Origin: Gnomoniopsis sp. IMI 355080 | Taxonomy: Eukaryota; Ascomycota; Sordariomycetes; Diaporthales; Gnomoniaceae | Assembly (NCBI GenBank): GCA_027946555.1 | Contig: JAPEVC010000061.1 | Location: 62,001-126,000, forward strand | Reading direction: 5' to 3' | Length of the DNA stretch: 64,000 nucleotides | Shown: positions 21,383-33,966 of the stretch, one piece after another | Layout: the number at the start of each line of letters is the position of its first letter | Numbering within the stretch: position 1 is the first letter of the stretch | The notes under the pieces: generated by a model | Database searches by the model: none | What the model was told of the DNA's origin: nothing | What the model saw: only the letters and a program-made list of their open reading frames with translations | Program-made: the position numbers and the translations under genes

Positions 21383-24300
21383 TGTCGATAGATGATGCCA
21401 CCATGAGGTTGGACTGTACTTAGGTAGTCAGGACCCGTCAGGAGGGATCGAACCGTACTTTGGCCTTCTTTCAAATAATGTATAAGGGATGGTGAGTGTT
21501 GTATCAAAGTAGCGACGGAGGCGCGCTGGTGTGCAAATACTACAGGTTGCATCATATATTTTGTTTTTTCTTCATCGTCAACTTAATCTGTGATTGGCCA
21601 TCCATGTGACAGTTCGCGGGCCCGGATGTCCTACTAGTAACCCGGAAATCAAGCGTTGCAATGCATGTTGGTACATTGATACTTCAACGATGCCAAGGAA
21701 TGATAACAATTGCCATACAAATAACTTATGTGTAGATGAATATGGTTATCATACAAAGATAGTCATGTGTTATACACGAGCGTGGACCTGTGGTAGTAAC
21801 CGGTGGGCCGGTAATCCGATGACACATCTCTTGGCTAGTCGCTGTCGATGGAGAGTGAGGTATCGCTATCTAGGTGATCTACGATGCCAGGACAACTAAC
21901 CGTCATTTGGGGGGACTCCGTAATAAACGGCAGGTTATGCAACATAATAGAACACCTTCTGCTCGTCTCTCCCCCATTCCTGGTCTTTGGTTTCTCCTCG
22001 TGAGACTCGCCTATGTCCCCGAACGACTGTTCACCATCGGTGAAATTGGTTCTCCTCAATTAGAAGACGAAATGGCCAGCTGTGCGACCGGAAGCTGCGG
22101 GAGGAAATTTCAATCTGAGGTATCTGATTTGGCACAGGCATCGAATCTTGAGTCAATCAAATGACAAGCAGATTTCATAAACTATCGGAAGCTACCCAGT
22201 ACATACCACTATCTTAGAGTTTTTCAAGAAAGGTGGCCTCCGCTTGGACGTTCTCTGAAGTATAGTTTGTGATCACAGAGTCGTGGCGAGCTTTGACCCC
22301 AAAGCGCATCACGAATGGCGGGTGTCATCCAGCTCTCCTTCGGGTAATTGGATATCGAGATTATATTGATCTGCTCCGAAGGAATTTTCATGCCCAAGCT
22401 AGCCCGCTTTGATAAGTATTCATTGAAGGGCTAACGTCAAAATTTCTCCCCTTAGAACAGACCATCCATTATGCCATCGGGTGGTGACCCAGCAGTGATC
22501 AGTATGGAAACGAACCACGCAAATACTACACTCGTTGCCCAAGCTCTTTTCACAACCGAATGTACCTAGGTATCAAGTGACCGTTCCAAGGCTAGTATCA
22601 CAGCCACGTGGCTCATGCGAGTATATAAGGCTTCACCAAGCAGAATCTCGGACTTAGGGTGATACAGCTGGAAATTACAGTCCATTGTGAGTTCCAGTCG
22701 CATCTCAGTATGTGCATACAACGTAGACGCGAGAACAATTACACTCATGCCCTCATGCGGTCTATTCAAATCTGTCAGGTGCAGCCAACGAAGTTATAAA
22801 TGTTGTCCCTGGGCGGTTAAACCAATTTTCATGTACATGCGAACAACGAGGTGTGCGTGGTAGTCCCGGGATTCTTGCGATATGTTCGCATGTAGTATAC
22901 TTCAGATGTGTCCCTACTTCGCATGTTATGCCTACCTAGGTACTAGGTGTGTCCGAGAAAAATCCCCATCCTACTAGCAGACGGACTGTCCCAGATTGAA
23001 GCAACAGTAAAGCGGACCCTTGAGTCAGTACTTCCCCATGGCTTCTTTCTAGCTGAATTGTTTCGCCTTGTGTACAGAAGATCATTGTTGAGTGCGTCTT
23101 ATGAACCAGGGGCTGGTAACAAACTTTGATCTCCTTCTTATGGGTTAATTCTTTGGCCAATCCACTAATTGCGGCAGCTAATTTCCCCTGACGTCGTACG
23201 AGGGAGTATCCCGTGGAACTTTGTGTTCTCGGTCCGCTATGATTGAGCGATCCAATAGCTTGCCTTTTCGGTGACTCGCTTATTTTATTATATTTTCTCA
23301 TTCATGACGGAGGGCTCGAGGGCAAAGCTGTGCGGGCTTTTTATTTGAAGCGGAGGATCAGTATGCAATATTACATGGTAAATGATGCAGCCGGGCTTGA
23401 AGTATACAGCAACGCTACCCATGACAAGGACCCCGATACTAACCAAAGTTAACAAGTCGAGATTAGAGCTTTCTTGCAAAGGGAGAGTCAGGCTTTGATG
23501 GTCAAGAAGGATTGACTCATTGGATGAAAGGATCTGGTCCAGTCCATCATTCAAAGAATCGTATTGATAGTCTGTTCGTTCGTCGTAATATAGACGGTAA
23601 TTCCTTCCTGTCAGTATCATTCCAGCCCTCTATGCTTTTGGTAGAATCAAATAGGTTTTCGTGGCCAGTGGCTACCTAGAGCTCTGCCTAACACAATACA
23701 GCCATGGATACACACGGGTATACCCTTGAACAGTTCAACTGCCTCATATCTGTATTTGACTGTTTTCGGAATAATGATCAAGCATCTAGACAATATGAAA
23801 GCTAATTGTCCAAGTAGCGAAATTATGTACTACATCTCCCTGGGTGATACCAGCCTTCTCCTCGATAGTTGGCCAAGTACCTAGGTATGGACAAGTAACG
23901 ATCTCAACCAGGCTAGAACACTGATTAGATGGAAACAGATGCATTTGCCTGTTGTTCTGTCGGTTTAACTAGCGTCTCTAGCCCTTGAGTGCCAAAACCT
24001 ATCTCTATTAGCCGCGATGGCAGACTGGGAGGCTCCGAGAGGATATAAAGAAGTGCATATCGATGAAGTCCACCTGCAGCAATCATTTTTTGGACCCCAA
24101 CCGACCTTGTAACGCAGTCACAGAACCGCTGCTTGGGTGAGAGGTCTATAAAACACATAATTAGCTCATCTTCGGATCACTTCTCAAACAAAGGGTGGTT
24201 TCTTTGTCGGGATCGGGTATCATGGGCGCCGGGCGCCAATTTAGAGGCTACGCTATTGCACGACATGCGCTTCTACTATAGTCCCTTCTCAATGACCGCT

Positions 24301-24854
24301 TCATGAAGTCAAAGGATGAAAATATCAAAACCAAGCTACTCTCTAGATGTCCCTCCTCTTTCGTCAGGCACATCATGTAATCATGCTTTGCACAAAAGAC
24401 GGCGTTATAGAACGAAGACAGGGGTATTGTCGGATGGGGAAAAAAGTTTGAGGCAAGCGATTTCTATTCGGAGGCTGGAGGGTGTTCGTGAGCGGAAGGA
24501 TAGCGCCCGATGAAAATCTTCAGCATTTTCCATGGGTGTGGTCCACAAAGGTCCACATACCTCTATGTCCGTGCAGGGCAGAATTGCATTGCTTGCAACG
24601 ATGCAATAAGGGCCAAGCATTGCGACAGGTGGTTATACAGATTGATGCATACCTATGTATGCTGAGTTGGACCAGACGGATACTGTGGCAAAGGCTGGTC
24701 TTGAGGCATGATCGAATTTTTCATGGTTCGTATATCCACGAACCCGTCTTCCCCTTTGCCCAAACTGCTACCGTTCTATGTATACTGCCAGCCCCGCCTC
24801 CTCTGAACTCCAGGTCCTCTGCCATACCATGCCTCGAGGCCCAAATCCCTCCAT
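21383..24854. other. Long gene-poor interval
   Basis: No supported gene. A 110-codon minus frame (23288-23620) contains one hydrophobic segment (LLTLVSIGVLVMGSVAVYF) but has no other support. Three copies of TACCTAGGTA lie at 22563-22572, 22933-22942 and 23878-23887. Nothing else recognised. Confidence 0.55.
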
Positions 24855-25809
24855 TCACACGGTTGAAGAGACGGCAAAGACAATGGCGCCCTGCCTTCCC
24901 TGATCCATGCCATTCAGAACCTCCATATCCTCTTTGTCCAGGTCAAAGTCGTACACGGACGCATTCAACTTGATTCTCTCCGGGGCGTCGCTCTTGGGCA
25001 AGCACACCCAACCCCTCTGCAAACTCCAGCGAATCAAAATCTGGTTCGGCGAAGTCCCGTGCTTGCTGGCCAGCTTCACAAGAGGCTCGAAGTCGGCCTT
25101 CTGGTTCCGCACGATGGGTGCGTAAGCCTGTAGGACGACGCCGTGGCTCTCGCAGTAGGCAACGACCTCTTTTTGCTGGCACCATGGGTGCAACTGCGTA
25201 TGAGAACGAGAGCATGCATTAGTCTAAGTCCATAGGTAATCAACCCCCAAAATAAAAGAGGGATGCAATTGATAAGGTGGAAAATAGTTTTAATACCTCA
25301 ATCTGATTGACGTGCGGCGGCCACACGTTACCTGCACCCCGCAACTCTTCAATTTCCTCGATCCCAAAATTGCTCACACCGATAGCACGCGCCTTACCCT
25401 CCTCGAACAGTCTTCCCAGTGCCAGCCACATCTCGCGACGCACCTGTCGGCCGCCCTGGGCCGAGTGGATCAGGAATAGATCCACATAGCCACCCAAGAG
25501 ATCCAAACTACGAGCCGCATTGCTGTAATTCTCGTCGACCGAGGTGCCCGTTTCGAGGATCTTTGTCGACACAAAAATATCCCCACGTGAAATCCCCGAC
25601 TCTGCAATGGCTCTGCCAACCTCGGCCTCGTTCGCGTAGTACTGTGCCGTGTCAATGTGGCGATACCCCTCGCGGAGGGCGTGCTGGCATGAAGCAAAAG
25701 CTTGCTCAGATGGCGAGAGGTATGTGCCGAAGCCAAGCTGGGGAATGGCGATGCTGGGAAGACTAGTCAAGGGGATGGTGTCGTTGATGGTGCGTTTGGG
25801 ATGAGCCAT
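24855..25809 (-). CDS. Aldo-keto reductase
   Basis: Exons 25297-25809 and 24855-25193 with a 103-nt intron; 283 residues from the ATG at 25809. An upstream in-frame ATG at 25833 adds eight residues but leaves MAHPK as the more typical start. Family features: the first strand GFGTY at residue 26, the catalytic tetrad as Asp53 and Tyr57/58 in DTAQYYANEAEVG, Lys83 in STKI and His115 in LIHS, and the cofactor-side GVSNFG and QIL. The enzyme should reduce aldehydes or ketones with NADPH in the cytosol. It is transcribed away from the A-T-R reductase gene, with about 760 bp between the two starts, so the pair could share a promoter. A pathway role with that aldehyde-releasing enzyme is plausible but inferred. 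Confidence 0.92.
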
Positions 25810-26565
25810 AGTGAAAGTTGACGGTCTTGGCACACGGCCTTTCTATCTGCCCGGTGCAAGGCGAAGGAGCTTTGTCAATAATATACCTAATGTCGGATAA
25901 AAATCTTGAGGGAGTGGGGGTAAAGTCCCCAACTCCGTGTGTGATATTGCTTATTCGACGGTTGCCGAGGTGCGTTTCGTATTCTGTGTCTCAATTCATT
26001 TTAATGCATGTTCCATATTTTTCAATTCAACATGACCTTTTCTGTATTATTACCGCCTGCATGCAAGTTCGATTTCGATGAGTCGCACATGGCATTTTGG
26101 ATCGCCGCTAATGGAGAGGAGCCCTGCAGACGGGTATCGCATCAGATGGAAATGATTGACACGACTGGGGTGTGACCTTGATGGCTTCGATGATCTCATC
26201 ACTGATTGTTCTGGCCCGGCGCGCTTCTTGTGGTCTGGCTTGCCCTTTGTTTCCCGCGCCAACGGGGCCGATCCGTCAACGGTGGCGATTTGGAATGGTC
26301 TGGCTGGTCTGGAGTTTGACACGAGACGTCACTTACCCAGCCTAACCTTGGTGGAACTGATGCCTGACATATTATGGGACGTTCATCGCGACAATCCCTT
26401 CTGTGTGCACTACATGAAGGAGTCCCCGCTGTTGGCATGTCTCACTGCTGCTTTTCCTTTCACTCGGTAGGAGGTAGGCACAATAATCACAAAGGCCCCA
26501 AATAGGTACTCGGCATGCATGCCTGTTGTGCCCAACGATAAATGGTGCCAACCCGACCGCAAGTA
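25810..26565. promoter_or_regulatory. Shared divergent promoter region, AKR / A-T-R reductase
   Basis: The 756-bp interval separates two divergent genes and contains no other credible gene. No specific binding site is identifiable without a known regulator. Its role as a bidirectional promoter is inferred from orientation. Confidence 0.45.
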
Positions 26566-29500
26566 ATGTCATCGAAGAGAGTCCGCTTCCACATTTCTGG
26601 TTGGACCGCGCTCAACAAGACTGCCGACGCCGACACTGACAACATGAGCAAAACAAACCTGAACTACTTCACCTGTACGCTTGGCGAGGCTGCAAAATGG
26701 AACGAAGCTCATCCTCACCCTTTCGAGACCGTCAACGATCTCATAGACGTGCAGGCCGGCGAAATGCGCCAGAGACCGGCCGTGAACTTTCCGGGTGGTT
26801 GCAATGGCGAAGATGGCCGCGCCATGAAGTCTGGTAGGCAGGCCAGCAGAGGAACTATATGCTGCGATTTCTTTGGAAAAGTTGGATCTGACCACAAACG
26901 ACCTTAGACTTTACCTATCGAGAATTGAAGTATTACTCGATTGCCGCCGCCGCAAGACTCCGTCGAAGGTTACAGGTATCCAGTCGCGTTGGCGCGGGCA
27001 CCGCCGGCCTGCTTTGTTCCAGTACTCCAGAGTTCATCCTCACCTGGCTAGGTCTCATGAGACTGGGCGTGTCTGTCATGCTTCTTGCGTGAGTGACCGC
27101 CTTCACCTGCGTCCATTTCCAGTCCCATAGACTTAATCGTGCCTCTGCAGTCCACAGCTGGAGCCCAAGGCCATCGAACACCTCTGCCACACCTGCAAGA
27201 TCACCACAGTCTTTGCAGATGCACGCAACTATGATACAGCCAAGAACCTAAGTACCGGCGTGCTTGCAATCAACATTAGCAACGTTTTGTATAATCTCAA
27301 GGTGGACCCAGCGGCCACAATTCTCATCCCCTCCAAAGCAAGCGATATCGCCTACCTCTTCCATACTTCCGGGACCTCCTCCGGCCTTCCTAAACCCATA
27401 CCACAAACACACTACGCAGCAGTAGGCACTCTTCCACGCCTCCCGGGCGGAGAGGGTTACGCCACTTTCTCTACCACGCCGTTGTACCATGGCGGAATCG
27501 CAGACTGCTTCCGGGCATGGACAAGCGGCGCCACCATTCACCTATTTCCAGGCACACAGCCTATCACAACGGACAATATTCGCCGTGCTGTAGATCGCGC
27601 AAACAGTTACCTCCGAGGATCGTGTCCAGCCAGATATTTCACCTCCGTGCCCTACATCCTGCAGATGCTCCTGGCTGAGTCATCCTCCTCTAAGCTGGCC
27701 TCGGGCCTCAACCTGCTCCAGGTCATGGACCTCGTCGGAGTCGGCGGCGCAGCTCTTCCGCCGTCGATCGGCGACGATCTCGTCGCGAACGACGTTAAGC
27801 TCGTCTCACGCTTCGGAAGCGCCGAATGCGGATTTCTCTTGTCTTCGCACCGCGAATACGCCACCGACCACGAATGGGCGTACCTGCGCGCGAATCCTGC
27901 GCTGCAACCAGGGTATTATGACTTCGAACGCCAGGCGCATGAGGATCGTGATGAAGGAGGCGATGGCCCACCGCTATTTGAGTTCGTTGTGAAGCCCGAG
28001 TGGCCACACCGCGGCAAGACCAACCGCCCGGACGGCTCCTTCGCCACAGCGGACCTGTTCGAGGCGCACCCGACCATCCCGCACGCGTGGCGCTACCACA
28101 GCCGCGCCGATGCCCAGATCATCCTCATTAACGGCAAGAAATTCGACCCAGCTCCCATGGAGAGCGACTTGCTCACATCGGCGGTGGGAAAGCAGACGCT
28201 TCGCGACGCCATGATCTTCGGGACAGGGCGCGAGTCGCCCGGGATTCTACTCCTGCCGCGCTGTAACGACGCCTCCGTCGATAACGAGCAGGCAATCCGC
28301 GAGGTGTGGCCAACGATCGAGCGAATGAACCGCGCGTCGCAGAGTCATGCTAGGATAGGCCGTGAGAGCATTGTCGTTGCTCACGGAACAAGTGACGAGC
28401 CTGCTGCCCTACCGAAGAGTAGCAAGGGAACAATCTTGCGAGGGCAGGCGGAGGAGCTGTTTGCGGCGGATATTGAGGGAATGTATGCCGATACAGGGGA
28501 CCCATCATATGAAGGGGCTGATATACCAGACAGCAAAGTCATGGAAGAGCTTACCAATCTCTTTGACAATGTGTTAGGGCGGGAGGTAAGTCCCACGGCT
28601 GACTTGTTTGCTCAAGGCGTCGACTCTGTAGCATGCGCCAAGCTCCGAAAGCGCATTGCCCATCGCTTTTCCATCGCTACCGAACACCCCCTTCCACTCA
28701 ACATCATCTATGACCAAGGCTCAATCGATCAATTAGCGAGGTATATTCTGCGATGCCGCATCACAGGCGATGTGGCCGTCCCGGGTGGTGCTGGTAATGA
28801 GGAAGCGCAAAGTGAGGAGCAGCTCATGCTTGATTTGGTGGAGAATCATCGATATGAAAGCCACTTCCCGACCACCTCGTTCGATCATCAGAGAGAACGC
28901 GTTGTTCTTCTCACTGGCGCGACCGGATTCTTGGGAGCTCATGTACTGGTTTTACTGCTGCGTGATGCCGCGGTGTCGAAGATTTTTTGTCTTGTCCGGG
29001 CCCAGGATACCAACGAGGCGAGGGAGCGGGTGCTGAAGTCGCTGCAGTCTCGAGAGTTGGAAGATCCAGAACGTCATGAGGAACATTACAGCAAACTTGT
29101 GTGTCTCCCGAGCACGCTCTCTGACAGCCATCTTGGCCTCGCCGACGCAGAATGGGACCAAATTTCCGCGCAATGCACCATGATCATCCACGCCGCCTGG
29201 CCCGTCAACTTTTCCCTCAAGCTTCAGTCTTTCGTCCCCCAACTCATTGGCCTCCGCAATCTCCTCGAGCTCCGTGACGCCACGCGCGGCTCCGCCGCTC
29301 GCTTTGTTCTTATCTCCTCTACCGCAGCCGTCTCAGCCCTCAGCAGTGCCAGCGACCGTCCGATTCTAGAGACACTTAGCTCGGACCCTGAAGACGCCGC
29401 ACCACTCGGCTACGGGCGCTCCAAATGGGTGGCCGAGCACATCTGCGCGTCGGCACGTGTTGGTAGTAATTCTTCGGTCCCGGCGACATCCGGGGACAGC

Positions 29501-30112
29501 ACGCCATCCGCGGAGGAAAAGACGCCCATCATGATTATCCGTGTAGGTCAGCTGTGTGGCAGCCAGCAACGGGGTGTGTGGAATGCGACTGAGGCCTGGC
29601 CGTTGCTCTTGTCTGCAGCGGCGCGAATAACAGGCAGTCTTCCAGGGCTCGAAAATGAGCCGCTGTCCTGGTTGCCGGTGGATGTGGCGGCGCGCGGGGT
29701 GTTAGAGCTTGCTTTCTTGGTCGAGGAGAAATGGACCGCATCGCGTGGGTCGAAGGTGCAGAAGACGCCAGTATACCATGTAGTGAACTCGCACCGGGAT
29801 CCGAGTTGGGGCGATATGGTGGCGTGGCTGGTTGGAGAGGAGGAAAATCAGCAGGAATTGAGGGTTGTAACACCGGAAACTTGGCTGCGTCAGCTGGAGG
29901 ATGCCCTCGAGAGTGGCGAAGAGCATCCCGCGGGGGCCCTCGTGCATATGTGGAAGAAGAGTTTCTCATCGACAGAGCATGATGACAGGGATGGAGGGAT
30001 GACTTTTGACACGCGTCGGGCGGAAGAAGCGTCCGATGTAATGAGGGGAGTGCGGCCGCTGGATCAGGAAGGGATGGTGAAGATGTGGCGGTGGATTGTA
30101 AAGAACGTATAG
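26566..30112 (+). CDS. NRPS-like adenylation-thiolation-reductase (A-T-R) enzyme
   Basis: Exons 26566-26833, 26908-27088 and 27151-30112 (introns of 74 and 62 nt); about 1136 residues. A later in-frame ATG at 26644 is an alternative start. The adenylation domain fills about residues 30-560: NDLIDVQA near the start, P-loop-like FHTSGTSSGLPKP near residue 220, then a conserved TADLF segment and NGKKFDPAP. The thiolation domain carries the phosphopantetheine site FAQGVDSVA with Ser642. The C-terminal thioester reductase domain starts near residue 734 with the NAD(P)-binding LLTGATGFLGAHV and has the catalytic YGRSK (Tyr904, Lys908). There is no condensation domain, so the enzyme should activate one carboxylic acid, load it on its own carrier, and release it as aldehyde or alcohol. 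It is not the lysine-pathway reductase, because the N-terminal half differs. The substrate cannot be read by eye. The divergent AKR could finish the reduction. Confidence 0.93.
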
Positions 30113-31706
30113 AAGTAAATAGAGGTGCATTCTAAAAAGGTCTTGCAAAGGAAGCTCAGATAGATCGACCGGAACCTACTGTTGAACCCAGTGCACGCGT
30201 CTTACTGAAGGTCTCCCTCAAAAGATTCATATTTGTCGCCAATTTACCCCGACCTAAGTATATCCATACCTAGGTACATCTTGATGTACTCACTCCCCGT
30301 GGCTTTCCTAGTAGCGGGCTGTCGACTCGCCTTCTCTACCATGGGAGAGAGATTGCCCAAGTTAGAAAGCCCACTGCCTGAATAGCAAAAGCAACCGGAT
30401 CATCAAAGGGGCTGGACAGGTTGCGGAGACGAATACTAAGGGTAAAGGATGTTATTACACATGAGTTTGACCGTCTTGACGACGCGACCCGTCTCCATGA
30501 AGTGTGGATTGGGATTTGAGGGTGACCGTGATAATGACTTTGCCGCTATTAGCAAAGACATCGTCTTCGATCCGGGATTTAGCATCAAGACCGACAATAT
30601 ACTTCATTATGAAGCTTGAAAAGTCTTGTGCGCACTGTAAAGAGCAAGTTTGGATCTCTGGTGCGAAGGTGAAGTCACCTTTTATTTTATACTCGATAGG
30701 GGGTGACACTGCGAGTACAGAGAGCTCATAATGTCAAAACTACCCACCTAAGAAAGTACCTAGGTACTTTAGGTATAGCACGCAGTCTTCTCTAGTGCTT
30801 CAGATACGCCTGAATATATGCTGGCTTGTTTCTTTGGGATTATGCGCACTCTTTAGGAGTGCTGAACAACATAAAGGTGGAATCTAATCGTAGTCGACTT
30901 GACTTACATAATTGCTTGCAATGCAGCCGGCGGATCGGCCAAGCACGGATCAAGCTCTGTGTCTTGGCTTCTAGAAACCACCCAAGACATTTGCGCCCCG
31001 ACTTCCAACAGACAGTTTAGTAGCAGTCATGGTGGGGTCTATGACAGCAAAGTTGCAAGAAGTTGGAAGACGGTATGGATTGGGTTGGCAGAAACCGGTA
31101 GAATACTTAACCATTTCGACTGCGGTTAAAAAGAAGGACGCGACGATTGCCGGTGGTATGCCCGAGCCGGTGGGGGTGCTAGAGTCGAATCTCGTCCTGT
31201 CCTGACAAGTAAGATGCTTTCCTTCGACATATGCTCAAGTGTACTAGTTTTATACTGTTTGGGACCTGGTTGCTCGTCTTTGCACACGAATGAACTACTT
31301 TGAAACTCGGCAAATTTTTCATAAAAACCGTACTGTCTGCCCCTTCGCTGTCTTTCCGATATAACACTACTGTCCCGAGTCATGCCCTGAGTCCGGGCCG
31401 GGTCTGGGACGGCGGCGGTCAGCCGAGACCTTGCACAAGAGTTGGACGACTACCGTGAACTTGGGTCTGAAAGGCCCGATACCCCTCAAAATTCCATCCC
31501 CACGGTTCCATCCCCAGATCCACATAGGCATTCCCCAGACATCTTTATACTGAGCATACCTAGCCATTCCCCACAAACCATTTCCCAGTGACGCAATTCA
31601 GGGTACTCAGCGGAGCTCAGCGGAGCATCTTCGCCCGACACCCATGCAAGGATCACGACAATTCTCATGAACACTTGAGGTATTAAAGAAAAAATTGCCT
31701 ATAAGA
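30113..31706. other. Intergenic
   Basis: Mostly without genes. One 84-codon minus frame (30455-30709) reads like a small protein (KGDFTFAPEIQTCSLQCAQ) but has no recognised motif, and I give it little weight. TACCTAGGTA copies occur at 30267-30276 and inside an 18-bp palindrome at 30752-30769. Confidence 0.5.
30752..30769. repeat. 18-bp perfect palindrome with TACCTAGGTA core
   Basis: AAAGTACCTAGGTACTTT is fully self-complementary and is the longest extension of this recurring core at a single site. It lies in intergenic DNA between the A-T-R reductase gene and the first GH28 gene. Confidence 0.8.
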
Positions 31707-33254
31707 ATGATGACCGTGATACGCCTTCACCGTAATCGCGTCGTCTTTTCCTGCAGCATGCCACTCCTGCTCCTCACCATGATGCGTGCCTCCCTCGTTG
31801 CCGCCTTCCAACTGCCTCTGGCCTTTTCCAAGGCTACGCTGGACATCGCCCAAGGAAAGACATGTGTGGTTCAACCCGGCCTCAACGGCAGCGACTCCGC
31901 GCCAGCCATTGTTCAAGCGTTCCAGGAGTGCGGGCATAACGATGCTGCCAGCCGAGGCAAAGTCACGTTCCTCAACCAAACGTACACAGTCAAAACGGTT
32001 ATGAACACGACTGGGCTTAGCAATGTAGACATCGACCACCAGGGCACGCTTCTATGGGACACCAACATCCAGTACTGGCTGAACGCCTCGCTCCCCGTGG
32101 GCTACCAGAATCAGACCAGCGCATGGCTGTTTGGAGGCGAGGGTGTGAGCTGGGATGGACATGGCTATGGCACACTGGATGGAAATGGACAGGTGTGGTA
32201 CGACTTTATCAATGGCACCAACAACTACCCTGGTCGTCCTCACCAGATCACCATCACGGGTACCCAGGACAGCGTCTTCCAACGACTGCGTTTCGTACAA
32301 AGTCAGATGTGGTAAGTAGTGTGGAATGAAGGCAGGATGGTTGAACCGGTCCAGATGGAATGCTAAGCTAATTCCGCTCAGGACTATGACGGTCATTCAC
32401 TCAGAGAACATCCTGCTCGAGGATATCTACGTCAATAGCACGGACAGTGAGCATCCTGTCGGCTTTGACTTCTCATCTTTGAACGTAAGTGAATTAAGCA
32501 AGACCACCAAAACTTTACTGACAGACCCTGATGGGACTAGACCGATGGTGCAGACACTGTATACGTGAACAACATCACGTTCCGCAACTGGGTCGTTGAC
32601 AATGGCGACGATAGCATCTCTCTGAAGGCTAACAGCACCAACGTCCTGATCGAGAACTGCGATTTCTACACCGGTCTGGGATTTGCCATCGGTAGTATCG
32701 GACAATACGGTATGCCGCCTCACCTTCATGTCCATCACCGCCTCTGCTCAATTTGACACAAATTCACAGAGGGTGCTTTCGAGACCATTGAGAACGTCAC
32801 GGTCCGCAACATCACCATCAACGATGGTATGCGTTACGGCGCCTACGTGAAGACATGGACGGGCAACAGCACCGGCTACCCACCCAATGGTGGTGGCGGC
32901 GGGCTTGGCTACGCGGCGAACATCACGTTGGAGGACTTCACCCTCAAGAATTCGTCGGGCATCTTCGCACTCACACAGTGCACGAGCTATAACTCGGCAA
33001 CCGGTAACTGCGACACCAGCAAGTTCAATATCCGCGACTTCACCGTGCGTAACTGGTCCGGCACGACGGTCAGCGATGTCGTCGCTGAGCTTCAATGCAG
33101 TGCTGCGAGTCCGTGTACAGGTATGGTGATTGAGGGAATTGACCTGCTGGATACCGTGAACAACACGGCGCCATACAATTATCTGTGTGATAGTGTTGTC
33201 TCCCCTACCGGTTTCAACTGCACCGGGGCTCCGTGGGAAGAGAACAGTCGGTAA
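31707..33254 (+). CDS. GH28 pectinase, exo-polygalacturonase-like
   Basis: Exons 31707-32311, 32382-32484, 32541-32709 and 32770-33254 (introns of 70, 56 and 60 nt); 453 residues. An in-frame ATG at 31758 would start directly at the hydrophobic signal sequence (MPLLLLTMMRASLVAAF). The right-handed parallel beta-helix family is shown by NTDGADT (Asn236-Gly239) and NGDDSIS (Asp259, Asp260). In the place of the usual Gly-His-Gly there is Gly-Leu-Gly (281-283, GLGFAIGSIGQY), and the RIK position reads Tyr-Val-Lys (318-320, YVKTWTG). These changes are what I would expect of an exo-acting subgroup (exo-polygalacturonase or exo-rhamnogalacturonase) rather than a dead enzyme, but this is judgement. 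Many N-glycosylation sequons (NQT, NST, NIT) fit a secreted protein acting on plant pectin. Confidence 0.9.
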
Positions 33255-33482
33255 GGCTCTGGCATGGAAGTGCGATTTGCATACTTTTGGGTTTAGACGC
33301 CATGTGTTCGTGAATCAAAAGCAAAGACGTAATGAATAGACTTGATAGACGTGTTCACGCTTGGTATCCTGGACCAAGCACCCTTTATGTAAAGGTCTTC
33401 CAGAGCTCGAATGTAATCATCTTTGAAAGTCCAAGAAATACAACAGCACACTGTATGTGGCCCATATTGGAAATCCTGCATG

Positions 33483-33966
33483 TTAACTCTTCATCACCTG
33501 AGAGTATCTTGGGAGAATTTCCGGTCTAGCTTCAGTATTCTTGACGTCCTCCGCGAAAACTGATCCCTCATCTTCATACTGTTCGAATTCGGCTTCTTTG
33601 GTGGCAGGCGGAGCATCATAAAGCTGGGTAGCGGACAAATACCCAGCTTCCTGAGCCTTGTTTACAGGCTGAGGCTCGAAGGCTTTGCCTTGTTGTTGGC
33701 GCTTTGCCTGTAATTTCTCATCAGTAATTCATACAGCAAATTTGTTTTGCAACCAGCGACTCGAGACTAGTATTATTCTGCTAACTTACAATCCTCTCAT
33801 TCCGACGTTCGATGGCTTTTCCAAAGAGCATTCGAATAAAAGCCGGAGGTCCACCGTGGCAGTGACCACGATTTGGTCCGCAACCTCGCCGTCCGTTGTT
33901 CCACGGACCTCCGGCGCTTGGTGCTTGGGCAGCAAAAGCCGCGCGATTTCGATGGCAGCAGGTCAT
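33483..33966 (-). CDS. Small conserved-looking protein of unknown function
   Basis: Exons 33790-33966 and 33483-33707 with an 82-nt intron (GTAAGT...CAG); 133 residues. The first exon is basic and rich in Gly, Pro and Cys (PSAGGPWNNGRRGCGPNRGH, then IRMLFGKAIERRNERI). The second is rich in Gln and acidic residues (AKRQQQGKAFEPQP, EFEQYEDEGS) and ends SQVMKS. The frame is maintained exactly across a consensus intron, which argues for a real gene. There is no signal peptide, membrane helix or known motif. It converges on the GH28 gene (about 230 bp between the two stops). An additional upstream exon cannot be excluded. Confidence 0.55.

Noticed and set aside
23288..23620. 110-codon minus frame with one hydrophobic segment
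   Set aside because: Only one weak feature, no splice support or homology clue; kept as a note in the interval entry.
29535..29969. 144-codon minus-strand frame opposite the A-T-R reductase gene
   Set aside because: Shadow of a strongly supported coding region; low-complexity Pro/Arg composition and no motifs.
31141..31210. Possible tRNA-like T-loop sequence near 31.18 kb
   Set aside because: No matching acceptor or anticodon stem; no tRNA could be folded here or elsewhere in the window.
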